Origin: an uncultured Clostridia bacterium | GTDB lineage: Bacteria; Bacillota; Peptococcia; Peptococcales; Peptococcaceae | DNA length: 52,018 nt | NCBI GenBank assembly: GCA_944391625.1 | Contig: CALXUG010000016.1 | Span: 1 to 52,018 of the forward strand | Reading direction: 5' to 3' | Part shown: one piece after another, positions 16,943-25,274 of the stretch | How the letters are laid out: each line of letters opens with the position of its first letter | How positions within the stretch are numbered: position 1 is the stretch's first letter | Notes under the pieces: generated by a model | What the model saw: the letters and a program-made list of their open reading frames with translations, nothing else | Database searches by the model: none | Told to the model about the DNA's origin: nothing | Program-made: the position numbers and the translations under genes

Positions 16943-17785
16943 ATGAAACGAGAATTTAAACGGGTGATGGCTGTTCATGATTTGTCCGGGTTGGGTCGGT
17001 CATCTTTGATGGCAATAACGCCGGTGCTGTCGGTTATGGGTGTGCAGGTTTGCCCTGTGCCCACTGCAGTGCTGTCTACCCAAACCAGCGGATTTACTGA
17101 TTATACGTTTATAGATTTAACAGATACCATGCCGGCCTATTTAAAACACTGGCAGCAGCTGCATATGGATTTTGACTGCATTTACAGCGGCTTTTTAGGT
17201 TCCGCTCAACAAATTGCAATTATGGAAAACACATTGGACACGTTTGTTGGTGCAGATACTTTGGTGGTGATCGACCCTGTGCTGGGTGATGACAATGCGC
17301 TGTATGATACCATGGACGATGTTATGGTGCAGCGAATGGTTCACCTGATTAGCCGAGCCCATATCATTACACCCAATGTGACAGAAGTAAAACTGCTGCT
17401 GGGATTGCCGCTGGATACAGCCATACTGGCAGAAGATTTGGAGCCGCTGACTGCGCAGTTAAGCGCCATGGGTCCGGAAACCGTTATTGTTACCGGCGTG
17501 CATGATCAGAACGACGGCCGCTGCGTATGCTGTTATCAACGGCCAACCCAATCCTTTGAACAGATTGCCTATCGAGAACTGCCGGTCAGCTATCCCGGCA
17601 CAGGTGATATCTTTACCGCCGTTCTAATTGGCGGGCTGCTGCAAAGCCGCACGTTACAGGAGAGCGTCAAGCTGTCCGCTGATTTTATTTGTCATGCGGT
17701 GGAAGATGCCATCAAAGCGGCAGAACCGGTGCGGGACGGTGTGCAGTTAGAAAAAAATTTATATCGGCTGTGTGCGGTGAAATAG
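16943..17785 (+). CDS. pyridoxamine / pyridoxal kinase (PfkB-like)
   Basis: A 280-residue kinase that phosphorylates pyridoxal, pyridoxine or pyridoxamine to supply PLP by salvage. It opens with VMAVHDLSGLGRSSL, has TQTSGFTDY near residue 46, the ribokinase-fold DPVLGD, and the anion-hole GTGDIFTAVLIGG with the catalytic Asp. This matches the PdxY/PdxK-like group. The start at 16943 is chosen for GGAAATGGGG upstream; the in-frame ATG at 16889 lies inside the T-run of the leader terminator. Confidence 0.92.
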   Translation: MKREFKRVMAVHDLSGLGRSSLMAITPVLSVMGVQVCPVPTAVLSTQTSGFTDYTFIDLTDTMPAYLKHWQQLHMDFDCIYSGFLGSAQQIAIMENTLDTFVGADTLVVIDPVLGDDNALYDTMDDVMVQRMVHLISRAHIITPNVTEVKLLLGLPLDTAILAEDLEPLTAQLSAMGPETVIVTGVHDQNDGRCVCCYQRPTQSFEQIAYRELPVSYPGTGDIFTAVLIGGLLQSRTLQESVKLSADFICHAVEDAIKAAEPVRDGVQLEKNLYRLCAVK

Positions 17786-17819
17786 AAGTATTGCACATAA
17801 AAACAATCGCCATTGGGCA

Positions 17820-17852
17820 CCCTATCCAGAAACATTGGATAGGGGTTTTTAT
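17820..17852 (+). terminator. terminator behind pyridoxal kinase, overlapping the next ribosome site
   Basis: CCCTATCCA (17820-17828) pairs with TGGATAGGG (17836-17844), followed by five Ts. The AGGGG that should serve the next gene's ATG (17855) is inside the 3' arm of the stem. Confidence 0.8.
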
Positions 17853-17854
17853 TT

Positions 17855-18694
17855 ATGAAACGATTAAAAGATGAACAATTGCGGGCTGTTGCCCTGGCCT
17901 GCGGCTTATTGCTGATGATGGGCTGGTTTACCCTGACTGCCGCTCAGCTGCACCAGGAGCAGACACCGGCGGGCAGCGACTTTACCCAAGCGGCGGTGCC
18001 GGTGCTGATGTACCATCATTTATTGCCGGAAGCCGATATGACAGGACTGTTTCAAGATAACAATGTAGCAATCAGCGTAGAACAGTTTGCGCAGGATATG
18101 CAGACACTGAAAGAACGAGGCTATCAAACCATCAGCCTGCGGCAGCTGGAAGCCTTTGTGCGGGAAGAACAGCCGCTGCCGCCCAAAAGTGTGCTGATTA
18201 CCTTCGATGACGGCTATCTGAGCAACAAGCAGTACGCCATGCCCATCTTACAGGAGCATGGCTATACCGCTGTCATTTTTGCGCTGACCGGTTGGATGGA
18301 GCAGCAGCCGCAGACCTTTAACGTAAAAGGGCTGCAATATCTCAGCTGGCCGGAGATAAAAGAAATGCGCCAAACCTTTCAGTTTGCCAGTCATACCGAT
18401 GATCTGCATAATTTATCCTGGAATGGAAAAGGCCGACTCACCACCGTATCTAATCAGGAACTGCAGGAGGATATTCAGCGGTCGGTGCGAAAACTACAAG
18501 GGACAACCTATTTTTCTTATCCCTATGGTCACTATACCGAGGCCGCCCGCGCTATCTTGCAGCAGCAGGGCATCACATTGGCTTTTACAGTAGAGCCAAG
18601 GCATGTGCAGGCTGGTGATGATCCGCTTACTCTGGGCCGCTGGGATATGTATCAGTACAGCATAGAAGATGTACTGCAGCAAAAACGAAAATAA
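17855..18694 (+). CDS. polysaccharide deacetylase family protein
   Basis: A 279-residue NodB-homology protein anchored or exported by an N-terminal hydrophobic segment (residues about 11-30). Motif 1 is ITFDDGY (Asp118-Asp119), motif 2 is SHTDDLHN (His180, His185), and YPYGHY provides motif 3. PVLMYHHLLPE is the usual lead-in of extracellular peptidoglycan or exopolysaccharide deacetylases. The ribosome site overlaps the preceding terminator stem, so translation may depend on its folding. Confidence 0.92.
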   Translation: MKRLKDEQLRAVALACGLLLMMGWFTLTAAQLHQEQTPAGSDFTQAAVPVLMYHHLLPEADMTGLFQDNNVAISVEQFAQDMQTLKERGYQTISLRQLEAFVREEQPLPPKSVLITFDDGYLSNKQYAMPILQEHGYTAVIFALTGWMEQQPQTFNVKGLQYLSWPEIKEMRQTFQFASHTDDLHNLSWNGKGRLTTVSNQELQEDIQRSVRKLQGTTYFSYPYGHYTEAARAILQQQGITLAFTVEPRHVQAGDDPLTLGRWDMYQYSIEDVLQQKRK

Positions 18695-18813
18695 CAGGTT
18701 GACAGCGGTGCAGAATTTCTTTCTTTGCCGCAGACATTGTGATACAATAAAATATATTACGGTCGGCTATCCTACCTTTGCCTATCCCTCAGTGGTACTG
18801 GACAATCGCTGAA

Positions 18814-19016
18814 ATGTCTGCCTCAGTTTGGACTTCGTCCACTTCGGTTCAGACATTTGGCGCGATAATCCATCCCAATTCGGAATTTTGGCAAAGGATA
18901 GGCCAGCCTTATGCACACAAACTAGGGAGATGTTTTGTTGCCGTTGTCGAGATTGAAACGGACAGATGCGCAGTCTGTCTAGCCGAACTGGACACAGTCC
19001 ATAGTGAGGCAGACAT
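18814..19016. repeat. inverted pair of ~43-bp hairpin sequences
   Basis: Copy A (18814-18856) runs from ATGTCTG to CAGACAT with inner TGGAC/GTCCA pairing. Copy B (about 18974-19016) is its imperfect reverse complement, ending CAGACAT at 19010-19016. Each copy folds by itself and the two can pair with each other. Confidence 0.7.
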
Positions 19017-19108
19017 ACAAGCAAATGTCCGGTGCCCGACGCTTTTCTAGTCGGGTACGAGGGCAGGCAACAAACAGTCTCCCGACGATGGAGCATCACA
19101 AACAAAAT

Positions 19109-19124
19109 TGTTTCACGTGAAACA
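19109..19124. promoter_or_regulatory. parS: parS site 1
   Basis: TGTTTCACGTGAAACA is a perfect 16-bp palindrome identical to the consensus centromere site bound by chromosomal ParB/Spo0J. Confidence 0.9.
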
Positions 19125-19225
19125 TAGTTATTAACCAAATAAAATCGCAAAGGGCAAGAGTTTATCCATGGCAGGAGGGCAGACAACAAACAGTCTCCCG
19201 ACGATGGAGCATTACAAAACAAAAT

Positions 19226-19241
19226 TGTTTCACGTGAAACA
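19226..19241. promoter_or_regulatory. parS: parS site 2
   Basis: A second TGTTTCACGTGAAACA, extended to a 22-bp perfect palindrome (19223-19244) by flanking AAT/ATT. ParB loading here would mark this region for chromosome segregation. Confidence 0.9.
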
Positions 19242-19326
19242 ATTGCAAAATTAATAGGTCAGTAGTTTGCCGGCAGGATAATAATTGTGCCAATACTTTG
19301 ACAATAAACAAGGTGGTGATGGAAGA

Positions 19327-20292
19327 ATGCGGTTAAGAACTCTGCGAATCTGGAAACGGTTGAAGCCATTATGGTTGCTGCTAATCGGCTGGGCTGCAGC
19401 CAGCGTAGTGATGATGATCCTGTTGGGATACAGTTTATTCGACTTGCGCGGCGGCCTGCCCAAAATAGATGCAGCCAGCAGCCAGACCATCTCTGCCGAC
19501 GGTGTGCAGGCAGTTGATATCCATGCGGAAGGGGTTGCAGTAGAAGTCGGCTCCAGCTATGATATTGGTCAAATTCAGGTGCAGCTGTATGGGACAGGCT
19601 ATGTCAATCAAAAGGCGGTGTGGCAGCTGAACGATAACGGCGCGCTGTCTATTCGGCTGGATACCTATCCGGTGATAGCCAATGCCCATGGAGATCGCTA
19701 TGCCGCCAATTTAACCATGCGCATTCTTCTGCCTAAAAAAAGTTATGATGAAATAAAAATTTCCGGCAAGCGATTGGATGCAGCCTTTTATCAGTGCAAG
19801 AGCAAACAGCTAACAGCCGATGTAGCTTACGGCTCCATTCTGCTGCACAAGGCCGATTTGCAAAAGGCAGACCTGATTAGCAACACATCAGACATTACCA
19901 TCAATCGCAGCCGCATTCATTATCTGAATATTGCCAATCAGGCGGGCAATACCAATCTGTTGGATAATCAGCTGCGCTACTGGAATTATGACAGCCAGGC
20001 CGGTGACTTAACAGCCTTAACCAGCCAGATTAAAGGCATTTGGGAGCTAAACAGTGAGCGGGGCGACATGTATATCGGCACTAAAAAATGGCGCCAAAAC
20101 CTATGGCTGAAACTGCACAGCGACACAGGGACAGTGACTGCCTCCAGCAAAAAGAAACCGTGGAAAAAAACAATTCCTGCTGCGCTTACCGAGCATGACC
20201 TGCAGCTGATAGAAGGCCGCGGTGAAAATATGCTGCTGGTTTACAGCGAAGAAGGAAACATCACTTTGGATACGGTGAAATTTGCGGAGTAG
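19327..20292 (+). CDS. membrane-anchored DUF4097-like beta-solenoid protein
   Basis: A 321-residue protein with one N-terminal membrane segment (about residues 16-36) and a long outside domain of repeating beta strands (for example AAFYQCKSKQLTADVAYGS, KADLQKADLISNTSDITI). This pattern resembles the DUF4097 / putative adhesin family. I start at ATG 19327, with AAGGTGGTG upstream; a GTG at 19285 is in frame but has no ribosome site. A small exported protein follows in the same direction. Confidence 0.65.
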   Translation: MRLRTLRIWKRLKPLWLLLIGWAAASVVMMILLGYSLFDLRGGLPKIDAASSQTISADGVQAVDIHAEGVAVEVGSSYDIGQIQVQLYGTGYVNQKAVWQLNDNGALSIRLDTYPVIANAHGDRYAANLTMRILLPKKSYDEIKISGKRLDAAFYQCKSKQLTADVAYGSILLHKADLQKADLISNTSDITINRSRIHYLNIANQAGNTNLLDNQLRYWNYDSQAGDLTALTSQIKGIWELNSERGDMYIGTKKWRQNLWLKLHSDTGTVTASSKKKPWKKTIPAALTEHDLQLIEGRGENMLLVYSEEGNITLDTVKFAE

Positions 20293-20310
20293 CAGAAAGC
20301 AGGTGGGCAT

Positions 20311-20586
20311 ATGACAGAAAGGACAAAGCGGATATTATCCATTTTATTTGTCTTATTGCTGGCTTGGGGTGCGCTGGTAACGGTGGATTTTTTCCGTTTG
20401 AACGGTCATGAAAAGACCAAACAGCCGCTGATTTATGTGAGCGGCACAGATTATGCTTACGATTATGCCACTTATGGCGGCTTGGGCTATTCGGTGCGCT
20501 ACATCTTTGACGGCACACCGCAGCGCAATATTCAAGCTGTGGAGTTTTACGTGCTGGGCCTGGAAGTGTATGAGTGGGCGCGGTAA
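20311..20586 (+). CDS. small membrane-anchored or secreted protein
   Basis: A 91-residue protein with an N-terminal hydrophobic segment (ILSILFVLLLAWGALVTVDF, residues 8-27) and a Tyr/Gly-rich C-terminal domain (YAYDYATYGGLGYSVRYIF). I do not recognise the family. GCAGGTGGG precedes the ATG; it lies 18 bp after the DUF4097-like gene and ends at a terminator, so the two form one operon. Confidence 0.7.
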   Translation: MTERTKRILSILFVLLLAWGALVTVDFFRLNGHEKTKQPLIYVSGTDYAYDYATYGGLGYSVRYIFDGTPQRNIQAVEFYVLGLEVYEWAR

Positions 20587-20602
20587 CAGATGAAAAAAAG
20601 CG

Positions 20603-20642
20603 AACAGGACTGTTCCGATAAAGGAGCAGCCCTGTTTTTTTG
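20603..20642 (+). terminator. terminator behind the small exported protein gene
   Basis: AACAGG/CCTGTT and CTGTTCC/GGAGCAG pairing with seven or more Ts on the plus strand. Confidence 0.85.
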
Positions 20643-20709
20643 TTGTGGTCTATATTTTGGCAGATGCCGTTCATCTATTCCTAAATTTACCAAATCGTAA
20701 AGATGTTGA

Positions 20710-21579
20710 TTACACAGTCATCTTGCCAAAACCGTAGCCTTCTGCCCGGGCAGCGTCAATAAAATCGCCCATGATCTGCGCATTGGTGGACGATACTGCG
20801 TGCAGCAGATAGATAGCGCCAGGATGCAGTTTATCTGTCACAGTTTGCAAAGCTTTCTGCGGCTGCGGCTGGTCATCCGTTACCCAGTCCCGATAAGCAA
20901 AGCTCCAGAACACACTGCGATAGCCCAGCTGCTGTACCAGCGCCAGCGACTGTTGGCTGAAAACACCGGCAGGATAGCGGAACAGATACATATCATAATC
21001 AAAATTTTCTTTTACATAGCGGTGCAGCGCCATTAATTCCTCGGCCTGCACATCCAGCGTCTGCGACGGCAATCCCTTAGCCGGATGGGTAACGCTGTGA
21101 TTGCCCACCACATGCCCTTCGTCAATCATACGGCGAATCAAATCGGGATTCTCCTGCACATAATCCATAGTGACAAAAAACACAGCAGGGCATTGTTTTT
21201 CTTTCAGCACATCTAATATTTTGGCAGTATAGCCGTTTTCGTAGCCTTCATCAATAGTCAGATAAATCAGCGGCGATGCTTCAGCAATAAACTGGGCGTT
21301 ATACTGACCATAGGTTTCCTGCGCTTTGACTGCGCCCAGAGGACGGTTCTGTTCGTCCAGACGCACGCCCTGCCCCCAGCCGCGGCTGGTGTTGTCCAGT
21401 GATGTCAGCGAGGCCGCATCATAAACACCGGTAACAGGCGACGGACTTTCCTGGTTCAATACATATTGATACACCGACTGTATTGCATTCTGATAGACAA
21501 ACGAGTCTACAGGCAGCAGTGCCGGCTGAACGCTCAAGGTGAAAGCAAGTAAAACGCTAGTGACGGCAAATGGATACAT
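20710..21579 (-). CDS. PdaA-like polysaccharide deacetylase
   Basis: A 289-residue exported deacetylase. Signal or anchor residues are about 1-20. The NodB motif is LTIDEGYENGYT (Asp110, with Glu111 instead of the second Asp), as in PdaA, the N-acetylmuramate deacetylase that forms muramic delta-lactam in spore cortex. Other motifs are GNHSVTHP (His161, His165) and FRYPAG. I start at 21579 because CGAGGAGTG lies just before that ATG. The sporulation link fits cotJABC nearby, but the exact substrate is inferred. Confidence 0.88.
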   Translation of the reverse strand: MYPFAVTSVLLAFTLSVQPALLPVDSFVYQNAIQSVYQYVLNQESPSPVTGVYDAASLTSLDNTSRGWGQGVRLDEQNRPLGAVKAQETYGQYNAQFIAEASPLIYLTIDEGYENGYTAKILDVLKEKQCPAVFFVTMDYVQENPDLIRRMIDEGHVVGNHSVTHPAKGLPSQTLDVQAEELMALHRYVKENFDYDMYLFRYPAGVFSQQSLALVQQLGYRSVFWSFAYRDWVTDDQPQPQKALQTVTDKLHPGAIYLLHAVSSTNAQIMGDFIDAARAEGYGFGKMTV

Positions 21580-22057
21580 AAAATCACTCCTCGGATCATA
21601 TTTTTCAGATATTTTTTGTAGAACCGCTGCGCCACAAAGCACAACTGCGCAGGATGAAAGCAAATTGATGGATGCAGCTGCAAAAGCAACGCTGCAAAGC
21701 TTTCTGTGAACAGCATACTATTTTTATTATTATCTTGCAATAAGCGAATGAAAATTGATAATGTAAAGTTACTGTAGGAAAAAGATAACGCAATCTAAAT
21801 GCAATATGTTTACTCTACGTGTAACAACTTTTCCCAACCCCTTAAGAGGGCAATCTCTTTGCAGAAATACCCGGAGCAGCGTGGGAACACTGCAACAGAT
21901 ATTGTCCGGCATATCCCCCTATATGAAAAAATGTATGTGAAAATTGCGCCTCATAATAGAAATGCCACTGGTCTTTGCTGATAGACAGGTGTATAATCAA
22001 GTTTGTTGACTGTAATAATTTTTACATGGGCGAATATAAAAGTAAAGGGAGAGAACA
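21580..22057. other. 478-bp divergent intergenic region
   Basis: It lies between pdaA-like (-) and the SulP gene (+). A TATAAT at 21992-21997 may belong to a SulP promoter. I see no gene, strong terminator or conserved RNA. The 21799-21981 frame has no ribosome site. Confidence 0.45.
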
Positions 22058-23686
22058 TTGTTGGAGAAAGTAAAATCGTTCATTCAGAATGAGATCCTGT
22101 CTACGTTGAAAGGAGATATCATCGGCGGGATCTCTGTTGCCTTTGTGGCACTGCCGCTGGCATTGAGCTTTGGCGTGCTGTCCGGCGCAGGCGCTGCCGC
22201 CGGGGTATACGGCGCAATCTGCACAGGTATTTTGGCTTCCATGTTTGGCGGCACAAAAGCGCAGATTTCGGGGCCAACGGGAGCCATGACCGTTGTGTTG
22301 GTAACCATGGCCGAGAAATATGGCCTGGAAGGTTTGGTTGCCTCCATGATTATGGCTGGTATTTTTGAAATCATTATGGGCTTGTTAAAACTGGGCAAAT
22401 ATATCCGGCTGATTCCAAAACCGGTTATGGTTGGGTTTACCAATGGTATCGGCATGCTGATTTTTATCAATCAGTTTAAATATTTTGAAATGAGTCCGCT
22501 GCTGTGCAGCATCGCTATTGCTATGATGCTGGTACTGCCGTTGATTAACAAAAAAATGCCCTATGCTATCATCACAGTTATTGTCGGTACTGTGATTTCG
22601 GCGCTGTGGGTGCCAATGCCGCAGGAATATGTGGTAGGTCAGATTCCTCTGATGCTGCCTACCTTGCAGATTCCTAATTTCCTGTCCATGAATATGGTAG
22701 ATATCTGTCAGGCTGGTTTGACCTTGGCCTTGTTGGGTGCTATTGAATCGCTGTTGTCAGCTTTGGTAGTAGATGACATGACCGGCACCAAACATGACAG
22801 TGACCGCGAAATTCTGGGCCAGGGGATTGCCAATACAGTGGCAGCCTGCTTTGGCTTTTTGATTGGGACAGGGGCCATTGCCCGTTCTGTTGTAAACGTC
22901 AATGCTGGCGGCAGAGGACGCATGTCCGGCATTATTCATGCGCTGGTACTGATTTTGCTCATTGCTGTCTTTGGCGATTTGGCTGCCGGTATTCCGCTGG
23001 CAGTGCTGGGTGGCGTGTTGATGGGTACTGCGCTGCGTATGATTGAATACAAAGAAAGCTATCGACTGGCGCGGGCTTCCAAAGAAGCCTTTGTAGTAAT
23101 CGCCATTACCACTGTTTTGACAGTGACTGTAGATTTAACCTTTGCCGTTGCCATCGGCACCATGGTATCTGCGCTGGCTATGCTGTTCAGCGTTGCCAAC
23201 GGATACCTGGAAGAATATCCGATTCCTTGCAGCCGTCTGCAAAAACGGATCAAATCCTTCAGCATTCAAGGGCAGATGTTCTTTTTGGTTTCGGAAAGTA
23301 TCATCAGCTCTTTAGAAGTAAAATGTAAAGATGCTGACATTGTAGTGATCAACCTGAGCCATGCGCAGGTAGTGGATATCACCGGGGTTATTACATTAGG
23401 CAAAATTAAAGATTCTCTGGCGCAGCAGGGTGTGCGCACCATCTTTACCGGTCTGCCGGAACCTGCCTATAAAAAAATGCTGGCTCTGGGTATTCTGGAT
23501 GGCAGCGAAGAAGCCATCAACCGCGGCGATAAGCTGGAAGCAGTAGAATATGCCCAGGCTTTGGCGCATGGTGATGAAATCTGCGCTTGTCAGATTATCC
23601 ATGATCATATTGAAATGGAAAATGCTCATAGAATTGCAGAAATTACAGAGGAGGGGTTTTTAAAAGATGAAAGTGTTACTAATTAA
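22058..23686 (+). CDS. SulP family anion transporter with STAS domain
   Basis: A 542-residue SLC26/SulP carrier for sulfate, bicarbonate or similar anions. It has 10 or more membrane segments, from GDIIGGISVAFVALPLALSFG (about 19-39) through about residue 385, with the QISGPTGAM motif. A C-terminal STAS domain (about 410-500, IVVINLSHAQVVDITGV) follows. It starts with TTG at 22058 behind AAAGGGAGAG. The 3' end overlaps the following flavoprotein gene by 20 bp. Confidence 0.93.
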   Translation: MLEKVKSFIQNEILSTLKGDIIGGISVAFVALPLALSFGVLSGAGAAAGVYGAICTGILASMFGGTKAQISGPTGAMTVVLVTMAEKYGLEGLVASMIMAGIFEIIMGLLKLGKYIRLIPKPVMVGFTNGIGMLIFINQFKYFEMSPLLCSIAIAMMLVLPLINKKMPYAIITVIVGTVISALWVPMPQEYVVGQIPLMLPTLQIPNFLSMNMVDICQAGLTLALLGAIESLLSALVVDDMTGTKHDSDREILGQGIANTVAACFGFLIGTGAIARSVVNVNAGGRGRMSGIIHALVLILLIAVFGDLAAGIPLAVLGGVLMGTALRMIEYKESYRLARASKEAFVVIAITTVLTVTVDLTFAVAIGTMVSALAMLFSVANGYLEEYPIPCSRLQKRIKSFSIQGQMFFLVSESIISSLEVKCKDADIVVINLSHAQVVDITGVITLGKIKDSLAQQGVRTIFTGLPEPAYKKMLALGILDGSEEAINRGDKLEAVEYAQALAHGDEICACQIIHDHIEMENAHRIAEITEEGFLKDESVTN

Positions 23687-24287
23687 CGGCAGTCCTCATG
23701 CTAAGGGCTGCACCTATACCGCGCTGTGCCAAGTAGCAGAAGCGCTGAACAAAGAAGGCATTGAAACTGAAATTTTTCAGGTGGGTACCAAACCAATCTC
23801 CGGTTGCTTGGGCTGCGGCGCCTGTATGAAAACAGGCCGCTGTGTGATTTCTGACACCGTGAATGAATTTTTGGATCTGGCAGAACAGGCCGATGGTTTT
23901 GTATTTGGCTCACCGGTGCATTTTGCATCAGCCTCCGGTATGCTGACTTCCTTTATGGACAGAGCGTTTTACGGCAGAGGCAATCTGTTTGCCTATAAAC
24001 CGGCTGCTGCCATTATGAGCTGTCGCCGCGGCGGCGCTACCGCAGCATTTGAACAGATTAATAAATATTTTACTATCAGCAATATGCCTATTGTCGGTTC
24101 CCAATACTGGAACATGGTGCATGGCAACACACCGGACGAAGTAAAACAGGATCTGGAAGGTTTGCAGACCATGCGCACACTGGGCATGAATATGGCCTGG
24201 CTGCTGAAATCCATTCAGGCAGGCAAAGAGGCAGGCTTGCAGCTGCCGCAAAGAGAACCTGCGGTAAAAACCAACTTTATTCGGTAA
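23667..24287 (+). CDS. iron-sulfur flavoprotein / NAD(P)H-dependent FMN reductase
   Basis: A 206-residue flavodoxin-fold protein. The N-terminal VLLINGSPHAKGCT binds FMN phosphate. SGCLGCGACMKTGRC supplies Cys47, Cys50, Cys53 and Cys59 (CX2CX2CX5C), fitting the compact [4Fe-4S] motif of archaeal/clostridial Isf proteins. Later GSPVHFASASGMLTSFMDR is the family's FMN contact. Likely an electron-transfer or reductase protein in anaerobic metabolism. AGAGGAGGGG ribosome site; it overlaps and is coupled to the SulP gene. Confidence 0.88.
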   Translation: MKVLLINGSPHAKGCTYTALCQVAEALNKEGIETEIFQVGTKPISGCLGCGACMKTGRCVISDTVNEFLDLAEQADGFVFGSPVHFASASGMLTSFMDRAFYGRGNLFAYKPAAAIMSCRRGGATAAFEQINKYFTISNMPIVGSQYWNMVHGNTPDEVKQDLEGLQTMRTLGMNMAWLLKSIQAGKEAGLQLPQREPAVKTNFIR

Positions 24288-24407
24288 AAAAGAGTTGCCC
24301 CTTATGCAGCGCAGATAAATGTTGTGCCTTGCCGGATGAAACAATATATAAATATGAAAGATATGTCTGCGGCGTAAACCGCGGCCATGTTACAACAAAA
24401 CAGGATG

Positions 24408-24457
24408 AAAAAAGCTCGCTGGCTTTGCAATCGTGCAAAGATCAACGAGCTTTTTTG
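24408..24457 (+). terminator. terminator of the SulP-flavoprotein operon
   Basis: AAAAGCTCG pairs with CGAGCTTTT and an inner CTTTGCA pairs with TGCAAAG, followed by six Ts. Confidence 0.85.
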
Positions 24458-24538
24458 TGTGAACATTTTGATAGTCGCCAAAGAATCCATCAATTTTATT
24501 GAATTTTTTTTGAATTTTTATTAAACTTTGATTGAATT

Positions 24539-25042
24539 TTATTGGACAGCCGGTGTCGGAATACCAAAGGAGGCCGCCATGGCAAAGGCCATTACCAGTG
24601 TCACAAACAGCATACTCAATAAAATTTTGATGCCGTCGCCGCCGTTTTCTTTATAATATTTTTTCTTCTTTTCGCCATCCAGATTTAAGCAGTGCGCAAT
24701 CGAATTTTCTACATACCGCATATAAAGATAGTTGCCGAAAAATCCAAAAAATAATGCGCAGATGGTGGTGATTACCGTTGTGGGCCAAGTGAGTCCATAG
24801 GCAAAATTGAGATACATAGCGCCCACATTTAAAATTAACGCCATAGCCCCCCAGCCCAGCATCTTGCGATAAAAGCACCAGTAAACGCTGAACAAAAGCC
24901 CCCAGATATTGAAACTGATTTTGGTGTTCTTGTGTTTCATTTTTTCAAATTTGTCTGTGTAGTAGGCAACTTTCTTGGGCTCCTGAATAAAATCTTTATA
25001 TTCCCGACGCAGCTCCTTTTCTTTCAACATGGTCAAATCCAT
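24539..25042 (-). CDS. DUF2628-like membrane protein
   Basis: A 167-residue membrane protein. After a charged cytoplasmic N-terminus (residues 1-45) come FNIWGLLFSVYWCFYRKML and hydrophobic segments around 45-60, 65-80, 83-105 and 140-160. The FNW/W-x-L-FS-xWxFYRKM pattern is that of DUF2628 proteins. CAGGAG lies 8 bp before the ATG. It stands alone between two plus-strand units. Function unknown. Confidence 0.7.
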   Translation of the reverse strand: MDLTMLKEKELRREYKDFIQEPKKVAYYTDKFEKMKHKNTKISFNIWGLLFSVYWCFYRKMLGWGAMALILNVGAMYLNFAYGLTWPTTVITTICALFFGFFGNYLYMRYVENSIAHCLNLDGEKKKKYYKENGGDGIKILLSMLFVTLVMAFAMAASFGIPTPAVQ

Positions 25043-25274
25043 AAAGCCAACTCCTGTCTTAAAGTAATTTATTATATACTATATCCTTTCCCGGCCAGAT
25101 TGACAAGGGGCAGAACCAATGCCGGCGGCGTGTCTGCTTTCTATTTTACACGCTGCGCTGGTTGTAAAGCGCTGAAAAAGAAAAGCTGGAACACTGCTGC
25201 AAGTTTCTGTTATAATGAAAAAAGTGAAAAAGAATTTGTGATAAAAAATCAAAACTACATTTAAGGAGGATAAA

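Larger units (their letters stand above)
19059..19241. repeat. two 66-67-bp direct repeats, each ending in a parS site
   Basis: Copy 1 (19059-19124) and copy 2 (19175-19241) share GAGGGCAGxCAACAAACAGT, then TCTCCCGACGATGGAGCAT, then the palindrome, with a few substitutions and one inserted A. About 50 bp of unrelated sequence lies between them. Confidence 0.85.
18695..19326. other. 632-bp non-coding region with inverted repeats and two parS sites
   Basis: No credible protein gene; the frame at 18778-19050 has no ribosome site and runs through hairpins. The region contains an inverted pair of hairpins, a small CCCGAC/GTCGGG hairpin (19035-19055) and the 66-bp parS-bearing direct repeats listed separately. 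The density of structure points to a cis-acting or decayed mobile sequence. Confidence 0.6.

Noticed and set aside
18778-19222. Frames of 90 and 146 codons on either strand in the parS region
   Set aside because: They run through hairpins and direct repeats, lack ribosome sites, and overlap each other.
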